Shown: one piece after another, positions 10,801-19,959 of the stretch
Layout of the letters: the number at the start of each line of letters is the position of its first letter
Numbering within the stretch: the first letter of the stretch is position 1
Notes under the pieces: model-generated
Database searches by the model: none
What the model was told of the DNA's origin: nothing
What the model saw: only the letters and a program-made list of their open reading frames with translations
Position numbers and translations under genes: made by a program
From: Heterotrichella gracilis
Taxonomy: Eukaryota > Sar > Xanthophyceae > Tribonematales > Xanthonemataceae
Reading direction: 5' to 3'
Length of the DNA stretch: 40,485 nt
Assembly (NCBI GenBank): GCA_032358255.1
Contig: JAULBX010027152.1
Location: 1-40,485 of the forward strand

Positions 10801-13800
10801 ACAGCGCACTGCAGTCAGCCATGGCACTTGACCCTGGCATTGCGGCTGACAAAAGTCTATTGATTTTCATTAATAATGCTTTATTGAACTTCATTTGCAG
10901 TATGTTTTACTTAGGTTTATTCCCATGAGCCCAGGGCAACAGCAGGGAGGTTACCAAAGTAACCCATTGAAGCGTACCACCAATGGCGTTGCCAAGGTGG
11001 ACATGTGCTTTGCTAATGAGTCTTGAGGCAGGCGCCTGTGCAAAGGAGCACAAGGTGGCGGCGGTGGAGTAGGTCCTACAGGACGGGAGTAATGTGCACT
11101 CCAACACCTTTATAAATATGGGAATGTGCGCGACATGTTAACTTGGCGGACTCCATCCACTGTAATGATGGGGTTACTTGGGTAATATCTTCACCACAAT
11201 ATTGGCACCATCTTAACAATGACAAAACCAAGTTAAACAAGTTCCACACGCTCCCATAATCATAAAGGTGTTTGAGCGCACACTACTCCCGTCCTTTAAA
11301 ACGTACTTGTTGGGGAAGCCAAACACTTTGTAACAGAATTTTATTCCAATCTCAACCTCTGGTGTAAAATGATCTGGGCTCACCATTCACGGGCTTGTCC
11401 CTTTTGTCCTTTTCCCCATTTAATCTAAACTGCACTCATTAATGCAATTGCCAACAGCGATGGCCGCCATTTTACACACCATCTCAATACGACACCAATC
11501 GGTCCGCCATGCAAACTACTAAACAATAAAAAAAGTACTAAACAAAATTTATCTACTCCTACCTTTCACGGGCTTATCCCCCTTGCCCTTCTTCCCGCTT
11601 GACTGCGTCCCCTCGTGGTGGTCACTGGAGGTCCCTCCCTGGGAGGCGCTGGTGTGGGTGGCAGGCGGGCGCTGGGCGTCGGGTGCGTGCGGGGCCTGCT
11701 GCAGGTACTGCGGCTGGGTTGGCATGGCTGCGGAGTAGATGTAGTACTGCTGCCCGCCCTGCAGTGAAACAAAAGTACGTTGGGCAGGTTGGTAGGTACC
11801 AGTGACTACACTCGATGCAAATGGCCACACATTAGGTAGGTGACCACGCACGAGGCTGGCTCAAGAAACCTCTCGCACTCCACAACTTCCTTAGTAAACG
11901 CCTTCATGCTTCGGGATGACGAGCCTCTTTGCATAAATCATATATCCTCTATTTCGTGAACTTGCCAAGCGTGCATTGACGAGAGTGCATAGTGCTTGGA
12001 AATCGTGGATGCATCCTATCCTTAAGCGACTAGAGCTGTTGAGTACCGTGAAACGTGCGCAGCAACTCAAACGCTGCTGCAGTGTTTGAGGTTGCTGTGA
12101 AGGCGCATGGCACACATGAATCTGGCAGCTCAAGGTTTGGGTGCATCCACGTTTTCCAGGCTAGGCTTCAATAAATGCTTACTAAGAGGTGCCTGTGATG
12201 TTTTACCTGTTTTCTAAAGTAGGCTAATATGCATGTGGTGCAACGCATGCACATGTGCTGTCCAACATACAGCAATAACAGGTGTTCCAAGCCAACATCG
12301 GCTGTCAAGCATACTCACCTGCGATACGCCAGGCATGGACACCCCGGCATCTGCTGGTCCAGGCGCAGCCTGCTGCTGGAAGGACACATTCCCAGGTTGG
12401 GTGGCATATCCGCTCCCCGAAGAGCCCACCAAGCCCTCCTGCTTGTAATACCCACCATAGCCGCCATTCACGCCCTGCGCCTGGCCCGGGGGCCCTACAG
12501 CGTGTTGCTGTGGCGGCTGACGTGCCAGTGTGTACGCCTGCCCCGCCTGATTGGACAACTGCTGCCGGGGCTGGTTGCTGCCCGCGATACTGACGTTCAT
12601 GTGGTTCTGGTGCGCGGATGCGGCTGGCTGCTGCACCACATATTGCTGCTGCTGTTGCTGAGGGGCGTACTGCACCGTAAATTGAGAGGAGGCTGCATAG
12701 GACTGGCCGGAGGGCGCAGCACCACCGCTGTCCACCGAAATGTAGCGGGGTTGCTGCAGGGACCCTGTGTCAGGCATGGTGTACCTGATCTGGGGCATCT
12801 GGGAGGGGCCGGGTGCGTGCCCGTGGCCCATACCATGGCCTGGCATCTGGGGAGGTGCGGGTGCGTGGCCGTGGCTCATGCCATGGTCTGGCACCTGGGG
12901 ATTGAATGCAGAGGCGGCGTACTCGGCAGCGGAAGGGAGCTTCTCGTGGGCGGGCTGGTGGGTTTGGCCCCAAGGGTTGAATTGCTGCTGCTGCTGCTGG
13001 TGATAGTAGCCCTCGTTGCCTTGGCTTTGGTAGTGTGGTTGTAGAGGCGGGACAGGTGGCAACTCACCCTGCAAAAACATACACAGATGGGTTTTACGCT
13101 TGCTGTGGCTGGATGCAAGCTGTGCAACCAGTGCGTAAATCGCAGGGATCAATGTGCGGAGGTACTTGAGTACAGCCTCAAAACCCTAAACCCTAAACCC
13201 CCACCTGATCCTCAGCGTCGATTGGGGAGTCCAAGCGAACCTCCAGCAGCCTGCACAGGACCACATGGGATGTGATTGCATGGGCAAAATGTCTACACAA
13301 AGCCGGGAGCCATCACTGATGGGCACAAAACTCTAGAGCTGCCACAACTGCCCAGCGTGATGGTTGAAGGTGTGCAGGTGGATGCTATCCGTGTTCCCAG
13401 AAGTTCAATCGGATCCCCGGGTGCGGCACCTCCAAACCCTCTGTAGGGATGTTCTGCGCCCACTTGGTGAAGGCCTGCCCTCAATGCAAGGACCTCCAGA
13501 GGGCACCGAAGCACGCTTCCCAACAAAATGTCGGGAACGTGTGCTCGAGCACCTATTGGAGGCATATGCATGGAGGGAAGTTCCTCACATCGTGAACGCA
13601 GGGCGTCCTTTCAGAGGGTTTGGAGGTGCGGGATTTGGCTATCTTAACAGCATTGGCATGCTGCCTCAATGAAGAATGTAAATTAGAAGTTTAAACTGAA
13701 CTGGTTTGTACTTTTTGGTGGGCGCCCAATGCAGCACATAAATGCAGCACATATATGCACGTATACACATGTCTCTTACTCATGGGACACTTGCTTAACA

Positions 13801-14495
13801 TTTTCTAATAGCCATATCTTAACATGCATGACTTACTTGTGGCAGTTACCACAGCGCACGATGACTGGCGCACTGATCTGCTGGCCAGCCGGCACTGTCA
13901 CCTGTGGGGCGCACACACCATCATCAATACTTGGCAAAAGACAGTCACGAGGTTCAATCATGATACTCCATTGTGCGTTTAAAAGCTACATCCTCGATCA
14001 ACCTCGGTTTTTATTTCAAATACTGAATTACATGGCAATTGCTGACAGTTCAAGGATTTGCACACTGGCGGCATGCATTGATGCGCACAACCCTAGTCCT
14101 TTGCTACCAATGCAGCTTGCAAGTTTCATTTTATGTGGAACTGAATTGCATGTAAGAGATGCAGGTATCACAGCCATGTCAGCGGTTTGGCAACGCCATA
14201 CCTCCAGCAGGGCCCCACAGTCAGGAGCCTCGCACTGCACCCGCAGCAGCTGGTCTTCCCTGAGGAAGGCATTCTGCTGGTCAATGCTGTAATACTGCTG
14301 TGCAGGGACAGCGGGTCCTGGTGGGTTGAATGGCTGGGGAGCCTGTTCGTGTTGCTGGGGCAAATGCTGCTGCTGCTGCTGCTGCTGCACGTTCTGTTGC
14401 TGCTGCTGGAAGACATTGTTCAGCTGCTGGAACTGCTGCTGCTGCTGCCACTGCTGCAGGAAGTTCTTGTACTCCGCGCTGTTCAATGACTGCAT
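7830..14495 (-). CDS. YABBY-like transcription factor (C2C2 zinc finger + HMG-like YABBY domain)
   Basis: Eight exons: 14495-14202, 13901-13837, 13068-12319, 11758-11563, 10792-10750, 10322-10247, 9848-9305, 9049-7830, giving about 1060 residues. After a Gln-rich N-terminus, exons 1-2 encode a zinc finger: VQCEAPDCGALLE joined to VTVPAGQQ, then VIVRCGNCHK. The likely ligands are C88, C93, C115 and C118; plant YABBY proteins have CxxC in the first pair, here Cx4C. Exon 3 is a Q/G/P/H-rich linker of 250 residues. Exons 5-7 encode the YABBY domain: EKKPRELTPYNLFV, REEIARMKATDPNMVHKDAF, KLAAIAWQSSP, matching the plant pattern YNxFI-EEI-RIK-NP-HREAF-AA-W. A basic KPAKRRR follows, likely a nuclear localisation signal, then a disordered Gly/Ala/Pro tail. 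The exon 2 donor (phase 2) does not fit the exon 3 acceptor (phase 0); a missed mini-exon or a one-base error is possible. DNA binding is expected from the family. The start is the first ATG in the Q-rich exon, so an upstream exon is possible. Confidence 0.8.
9905..9946 (-). repeat. echo of YABBY-gene exon 7 start with acceptor
   Basis: On the minus strand CTCCAG|TGGCAATCCTCC resembles the true exon start CTACAG|TGGCAGTCCTCC at 9848, and would read WQSSPLNPAY against WQSSPLKPAK. It lies about 80 bp upstream in the preceding intron, in direct orientation, with a degenerate CCTTAAAT-type stretch between. Confidence 0.75.
11080..11295. mobile_element. foldback / MITE-like element in an intron of the YABBY-like gene
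   Basis: The left end AGGACGGGAGTAATGTGC and the right end, read as reverse complement, AGGACGGGAGTAGTGTGC begin inverted arms that stay similar for about 54 bp (next blocks CACCTTTAT and ATGGGA). Weaker complementarity continues inward (TGTTAACTTGG against TGTTTAACTTGG). There is no coding capacity. I see no clear target-site duplication, so the class is undecided; the long arms recall foldback or Mutator-derived MITEs. It lies between exons 4 and 5. Confidence 0.6.
14365..14388. repeat. (TGC)8 trinucleotide tract encoding poly-Gln
   Basis: Eight uninterrupted units encode a Gln run in exon 1 of the YABBY-like gene (CAG/CAA on the minus strand), in a wider Gln-rich region. Such tracts are length-variable by replication slippage. 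Confidence 0.85.
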
Positions 14496-14499
14496 TTTC

Positions 14500-17100
14500 A
14501 AAGCTGCAATGTGTTAACTCCTGCTCTTGCAAGCAGCGACTGCACAGTCACTGCGTGCAGATGCTAAGGTACTCGATGTAGGTTGCTATTTGCCTGCACA
14601 ACGTTCAGCTTGTGGCTGTCATGGTGGCACCGCAGGCATCGCTGCTTTTACCCACTGGTCAGCTGTTTTCCTACTGCTCAGAATTGTGCATTATGGCTCC
14701 CACTCAGGCTGATCAGCATATCCTCGGGTGCCAAGCCCTGCAAAATAAAGGGCTATTTATCAGCATGGCATTGTCCACACCACTTTACAAGATAGATCAA
14801 AGAAAGACAATTGTGGGGGAGCTGAGGCTAGTGCAGCAGGGATGGTGCCGAGCCTAAAACCACCAGCGCCAAACTACATGGAGCAGGGGCAATGCGCGCG
14901 GTCCATCCAGGCTACTGCAGCAGGGAGGGTGCCCGCCTGATGTATCGCGGGTACCGGCCCTATTCCATGCCTGCTAGCGCTGGCAATCAAGGCTTGGCAC
15001 CACTGGTGGCACCCTGTTGCAGTACCTTCCCAGCTCGTCCACACGTATCCTTTTTTGACCTAACTCTCAGCCAAACTCACGAGTCTCGCATGAGTCTTTG
15101 AAGAGCAGCCACAGGGCCAGGCCCTGGAACTAATACATTCCATGCCCTTGAATGATCCCTGCTGCAGCAGCAGGGTTTCGCTGCTGAAACGGGTTCTGTG
15201 TATCAAAGACAGGAGTACAAGATCAGTGACAGCATTTAGCATGGCCCATAATTGCCAGAGGCTGGTCCAGGAGCATGTCTACAACATTCTCCTTTGGAAG
15301 CACTGCAATCCATACTGAGTGCTTGGCACCAAGGGGTTTAGCTGCATTATGATGTATGAAAAAAGGTTCCTGGTAACACAGTGGTGGGTGAATACACAGG
15401 GGCCCTTGTTCATGCTTCCCGCAAAACCCTTGGAATCATTCAAGTTGATAACACGGTCCCAACGTTCAACATGGTGTCCCTCCAAAACGGTTGGTGAGAC
15501 AATCTTGTAACACCCATGTGCACAATCACTGACTCTGGGCATGGGCTTGTACTCTCTTAGGCAGTCACACACAGTCACTGGCACGAAGCCAACACTGTGT
15601 GACACGAAGACAACAACGTTACACTCAAAAGCCCAGTAAATGGATTTATGAACGGCGTCGTGACCGGCCCAATGGCATTCATGGGCAGTTTCTGTGTGGG
15701 CGCCATGCGAAAGGCAAAGCTTTGCTGTTGACAGCAAGCTGGCATACCTGCTCCCAATTGGCCGAATCCTCAGCCTGAAGAGAGTCTCTTGAGTGCTTAT
15801 TGGACGCCTTGCATGCGCAGAAAGACCTCGGTCACACACAGCCGACCCACCCACACTTGCTGCAAGCCATATCGACAAGGAAACACGCCCAGGCGGGCTA
15901 TCCCGGATGAAAACATGCAAAAAGGGGCTCGCACGTCTGGTAACCGATAGACCAACCATGCACACGAGGAGAGGGCACCCTTTGAGCGGCCTGTCTGCGT
16001 TTAAACCTTTGCAACTCTCGTAGCAGCGTCCTGTGTGGGCAACCGACAAAAGGTGGTCGGTTTCGGACCACGCTTTGCTTCAAGGTCGCACTCGGACAAG
16101 TTGGTCGGACTGTCCTAGCCATGTGGGCAGCGGTCGTGGTACGATTACTGTACGCGGCTGTTGGACGGTCGAATGATTCTCGTTGCTGCGAAACGCCATG
16201 GGTAATGATCAATTATCGCATAATCAGGGGGTGGAGCTGATCAGATGGGTGATCAGTGAACCATTTACCATGATCACAAGCCATTGCAGCTCCATTAGAG
16301 CCTGCATGACATGACATGATCATTTGTAGTCATGACCGATCGCGGTCATGCAAACTTGGAAGCAATCTTAAACCTTGGAATCAGCCATCTATTCAGATTA
16401 CTAATAGGGTATTGGTAAGGGTTTTGCAGCACAGCACCATGGCATGCCTGGCTGCAAGCTGACTCATAGCTTGGAGGACATAGCTGCAAGCAATTCTGGA
16501 GCTTTATAGCTCTGTTTGAAGGTCCAATGTATTCTTGAAACTCCATATGCCTAATGTAATCTCTCTGCACTGGTTTTGAGTACGCTAAATTGAGTGGCCA
16601 GACTGCCACCGAGTGCCCATTGCAGCACACAATCACTGTACATGACACCTTGCTGTTATCACAGGGATTCCACATGCAAGGCAAAAAGCAGGACTTGTCA
16701 GCAATATTCCTGAGACAATGGTTCAACGCTGCAGCAAATGGGTCACCATTTGATGGGAATACAGAATCCGCATGCAATCTGCAAAGAAGAAGAAAGAAAG
16801 AAACAAAATGCCCGGGGGCCCCACACACGGCAGCACACCACAACCAGCAATGTTAACAAGCAACTTTCAACTTCCAAGTAGCAGGATACTATGTCACTCA
16901 TGTGCACAATACAGCATGAAACATTCAAACTGTGGTACACCGCCCATGAGTGCACCAGTGAGGTAATACCCATTGTTTGCCTCAGAAAACAATCCTGTGC
17001 ATTGGCGCAACCATGAGAGAAGTCTTGGACAATATGCCCCCCACTTCTCCCTCCCCCATGTCCACTCCTCCCCAACACCAAACCCACTCCCTCCCTCCCT
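14500..17100. other. intergenic region
   Basis: No coding gene is supported. A 256-codon open frame on the minus strand (16049-15279) has Cys/His-rich, family-less content and no splice context. The region separates the 5' end of the YABBY-like gene from the 3' end of the DUF1295 gene. It contains a cluster of TGATCA palindromes at 16206-16322 and a hairpin at 16331-16350. The YABBY-like promoter should lie just to the right of 14495; no TATA box stands out. Confidence 0.45.
16206..16350. repeat. cluster of TGATCA palindromes and a hairpin
   Basis: TGATCA occurs five times (16206, 16238, 16250, 16271, 16317). It is followed by CATGACCGATCGCGGTCATG at 16331-16350, an 8-bp stem around ATCG. 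The cluster could be a binding platform or chance. It lies about 1.8 kb upstream of the YABBY-like coding start. Confidence 0.4.
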
Positions 17101-17104
17101 CCCT

Positions 17105-17195
17105 AGGGTTTGCGCTCCGCCCCCTCCTCCTCCTCCCGAGCAGCCCAGGCCAGGACCTGGGTGTGGCATCGCAGTAGGTCCTCCAACCAAACCAG
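17105..17195 (-). repeat. echo of the last DUF1295-gene exon, downstream of the stop
   Basis: On the minus strand this stretch reads YCDATPRSWPGLLGRRRRG against the true C-terminal YCDATPRFWPGLPGRRRGA at about 17310-17375. It is in direct orientation about 205 bp beyond the true copy and lies after the stop codon, so the duplication is not confined to introns. A heptamer fragment (GGGTTTAGGGTTTG) ends the true copy and CTAGGGTTTG ends the echo. Confidence 0.75.
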
Positions 17196-17306
17196 TCCTT
17201 GCACCACCCCAATGATTCTGCTCCAACCTGGACACTGCATATGCCACCACCAACAAAATGAGTGCTCCCCCTGCTCCTCCCCCTCCCAAAGTGCAGGGTC
17301 TGGGGT

Positions 17307-19783
17307 TTAGGGTTTGCACTCCGCCGCCCCCCTCCTCCTCCCGGGCAGGCCAGGCCAGAACCTGGGCGTGGCGTCGCAGTAGGCCTTCCAGCTGGGATCA
17401 TCCTTGTATCGCTCTGCCTGCTTGCGGTCCAGTCCTGCCGATGAGCTAATCATAGTGTAGGTGATGAGGACTGTACCGAGCAGGCTAGCTGCCAGGCCCA
17501 GGGGGCTTGCGGCGTACCCTGCGCGCAACACATGACATTGAAAATGAATGAAAATAAACAATAAATTATCATAATATATAAGAATACAAAATCAGCCTTG
17601 CAACGGGGAGACGTACACACTAAACCCGGGAACCATGCTTTGCAGGCGCCCACATGGCAGGGGGTGAGATGGTATAGGGGGGGGGCATCCACTCTAAGCA
17701 GGGGATAGTATAGGAGATGAGGGCAACACCAAAAAGCTGGCTGCTAGGGGCTAGCGGCGTACTCTGCACGCGAAGCATGGGGCGAGTCCAGCAGGGGAGG
17801 GGTAGATTGTCAACCCTAAACCATCCCTTGGCCACGCCAACACAATGGGGTTGAGAACAATCTCACCCTGAACCCTAAGCATGGTGCAGACACGATGGCA
17901 ATACTAGTGATGTAGCATGCACGCGCCACGCGGCAAGAGAACGAGAACGACCTCTATGGATATGCATAAGGTTCAAAACCCTTAACCAAAAACCCTAGAT
18001 CCTGATCATGGTGTCCATCACTCTGCCACCCTCACCTGTCGCCCCTGCCAGGAAGTTGCCCCACCAGAACACCACCTCCCCCTGGTAGTTAGCGTGCCTG
18101 CTCATCTTATACACCCCCTTGTCGCAGAACTTGCCAGGATCCTCCCTCTTGGCAGCCAGCTTTGTCCAATCGGCAGCCGCCTCCAGCGCCAATCCCCCAG
18201 CCGCCAGCACCAGTCCCAGTGATGTGAGGGGATCCACTCCCATGCCTGCTACCGAGCTGACAGATGTGGCGTGCAGGTGGCAGGGGAGGAACATGAGGGT
18301 GTACATGGTGGACACCCCCAGCCACATGCCAATGCGGGCACCCACGGGCAGCTTGTCTGTTTTATCCATGGACCCTACGGCAGGGTTTTGAGCAGATATC
18401 AGGGAAAATGACCAAGGTTCCATTTCCATGCCATCTGCTGAGCGTATAGGTGGCATGGCAGGAACATGAGGGTGTTCGTGCATGATACCCCCAGCCCAAT
18501 TTCCATGGGCAGCAGCTTGTCTAGCTTTTTCATGGACCCTAGCGAGGATTTTCCGACAGGGTGTAGGGTAAATACTGCACATGCAGGCGGGCCAATTACG
18601 TGCAGCTGGTGTGCCTTTCCTACAGACCCTACGGAAGGGTTTTGAGTTAGGGCGTTGGGATACACAGTGCATGTAGTGAGTCTGTGCCTGTCACGCAGGT
18701 AAACCCTAAACCTTAAGTCACTCACCGCTGATCTTCTCATTGTAGCTGGGTGAGGAGTGCATCCTGTACCACAGGAAACCTGCCAGGCACACGCCATAGA
18801 CCACACGCAAAACCTAACCAGAAAACCCTAATCTCCGTACCCCAAACCCTAATCCCCACACCAAATACCCTAAACCACTCACCGCTGATCTTCTCGTTGT
18901 AGCTGGGGGAGGTGTGCATCCTGTACCACAGGAAACCCGCCAGGCGCACGCCATAGCCCAGCACCAGGGCCGCGTGCAGCTTGGGGGTAGGGGCGGGGGA
19001 GCCCCGGGACAGCCACAGGCACAGCGCCCCTGGGGAGGGGAGGGGAGGGGGTTGTCAGTGATGCATTCTTCTGATCAACGGTAGGGATAATCTCTGGGAT
19101 TGGGTGACCCACAGTATCTCACTGCGCGCCTGGCTGGTGGGGTGGTTGGGGAAAGCGGTAGGGTTTTAAGGTAAGGGTTTGGGTTGGGCAACCATTCAAG
19201 CAGCATAGGCGGGGCAGGGGGTGGGGCGCAGAAGGACATCCACAAGCAGCGCGCTGCAAGGGATAGCCACAGAGACACACACCTACATGTGAGGAGGAGA
19301 GGAGGGGCTATAGCGGTGGGTTTTGCGTCAGCAGGAGGGTATTGGGTCAGCGGTAGGGTTGGGGTGAGATGTGCTGCCGTGGGGTGTCTCCATAGCCAGC
19401 TGTCTTAGGGTTGGGCAGGGGTCTGAGGGTTTCAGATGGTGCGCCCCACCCGCCATGTACTGCCATGGAGCTGCCATAGCCCACGAGGGTGTCTGCTAAT
19501 GGTTTATGATTAGGGTATCAGGGGTTTAGGGTGTTACAATCCACCCCACCCTGTGCTGCCATGGGGGGCCGTGCCATAGCCCGTACAAATGCCTGCGTAG
19601 GGTTTATTACTAGGGATGATGTCTAGGGTTTAGGGTATAGGGTTTTGCACCCACCCTGTGCTGCCATGGAGGCGCCATAGCCCAGCGAGATGAACCACAG
19701 CGGTCGCTTGAACCCTACGGCAGACGCCAGCAGGGATCCTCCCAGGTACAGCAGCGGCTTGGGCAACATGGCGAGGAGCTGGG
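17307..19783 (-). CDS. DUF1295 / steroid 5-alpha-reductase-like membrane protein
   Basis: Coding exons seen are 19783-19655, 19029-18883, 18374-18036 and 17518-17307, with matching phases and GT-AG ends. They encode about 275 residues with several hydrophobic segments (PLLYLGGSLLASAVGF, LVLGYGVRLAGFLWY, TMYTLMFLPCHL, SLGLVLAAGGLALEAAAD, LGLAASLLGTVLITY). The signature KMSRHANYQGEVVFWWGNFL and the C-terminal DRKQAERYKDDPSWKAY match the NADPH-binding C-terminal part of the DUF1295 / 3-oxo-5-alpha-steroid 4-dehydrogenase superfamily, which reduces double bonds in lipid or sterol-like substrates at the endoplasmic reticulum or plastid. The substrate is unknown. An acceptor precedes the first exon in phase 1, so a 5' exon is missing from this model; otherwise translation may begin at the ATG at 19769. 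The stop codon lies in a CCCTAA telomere-like unit. Confidence 0.8.
17695..17775 (-). repeat. echo of DUF1295-gene exon 5 start with acceptor
   Basis: Minus-strand GTGCAG|AGTACGCCGCTAGCC resembles the true CGCAG|GGTACGCCGCAAGCC at 17518. It continues with TCATCTCCTATACTAT against TCATCACCTACACTAT. It lies about 250 bp upstream in the intron, in direct orientation. Confidence 0.7.
18452..18545 (-). repeat. echo 1 of DUF1295-gene exon 4 start with acceptor
   Basis: On the minus strand CTAG|GGTCCATGAAAAAGCT followed by ACCCTCATGTTCCTGCCATG repeats the start of the true exon at 18374 (GTAG|GGTCCATGGATAAAAC, then ACCCTCATGTTCCTCCCCTG). The reading is GSMKKLDKLLP against GSMDKTDKLPV, with small deletions. 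Confidence 0.8.
18588..18642 (-). repeat. echo 2 of DUF1295-gene exon 4 start with acceptor
   Basis: A second, more diverged copy reads CAAAACCCTTCCGTAG|GGTC on the minus strand against the true CAAAACCCTGCCGTAG|GGTC, then GSVGKAHQLHVIG against GSMDKTDKLPVGA. It lies about 110 bp beyond echo 1, so three acceptor-bearing copies are arrayed in direct orientation. Confidence 0.75.
18718..18802 (-). repeat. echo of DUF1295-gene exon 3 end with donor
   Basis: Plus-strand CACTCACCGCTGATCTTCTC at 18718-18740 matches the true exon end at 18876-18895 almost exactly. Identity continues through ATCCTGTACCACAGGAAAC and CACGCCATAG. The donor GGTGAGTG is retained in both. Between them lie four AAACCCTAA-like units. 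Confidence 0.85.
18820..18875. repeat. interstitial telomere-like tract (example)
   Basis: Several AAACCCTAA-type units occur here. Comparable tracts are seen near 13183, 17297, 18704, 19504, 19613, 19810, 19890, 20614, 21402, 24180, 24405, 24779, 26741, 28771, 30600, 35430, 36050, 37067, 37498, 38391 and 38555. Each usually has two or three units with errors. Confidence 0.85.
19368..19590 (-). repeat. three successive echoes of DUF1295-gene exon 2 end
   Basis: The exon edge CCTGTGCTGCCATGGAGGCG at about 19654-19673 recurs in diverged form at about 19551 (CCTGTGCTGCCATGGGGGGC), 19452 (CCATGTACTGCCATGGAGCT) and 19371 (ATGTGCTGCCGTGGGGTGTC). Each copy continues into CCATAGCC. The copies are spaced about 80-105 bp apart and are separated by TTTAGGG-like runs. 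Confidence 0.8.
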
Positions 19784-19920
19784 CTGTGGGGCAAGGGGGG
19801 TGATGAATTGAAAACCCTAAACAAAAACCCGTAAAACCCTTGGACACCTTGGTGAAGAGTGTAGGCTTTGTGCAAGGGGCGGGGGTCACTTGAACCCTAA
19901 ACCCTGAATCTTTTGGCACC

Positions 19921-19957
19921 ACAACCCAGGAGCTGGTCTGTGGGGCAAGGGGCGAAG
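19921..19957 (-). repeat. echo of DUF1295-gene exon 2 start with acceptor
   Basis: Plus-strand AGGAGCTGGTCTGTGGGGCA at about 19928 repeats the true acceptor edge AGGAGCTGGGCTGTGGGGCA at about 19774. The gap holds AAACCCTAAACAAAAACCC and AACCCTAAACCCTGAA. Confidence 0.8.
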
Positions 19958-19959
19958 GG

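Noticed and set aside
12229..13044. 271-codon plus-strand open frame
   Set aside because: It is the antisense shadow of the Q/G-rich exon 3 of the YABBY-like gene; Leu/His/Arg-rich content results from reading CAG-rich codons backwards.
13364..13672. plus-strand frame with VNAGRPFRGFGGAGFG in intron 2 of the YABBY-like gene
   Set aside because: It looks partly coding but is short, antisense, starts without context, and matches no family I know. It could be a transposon fragment, so I did not call it.
15279..16049. 256-codon open frame on the minus strand
   Set aside because: It has irregular Cys/His-rich composition, no recognisable domain, no splice or promoter context, and no low-complexity pattern like neighbouring genes.
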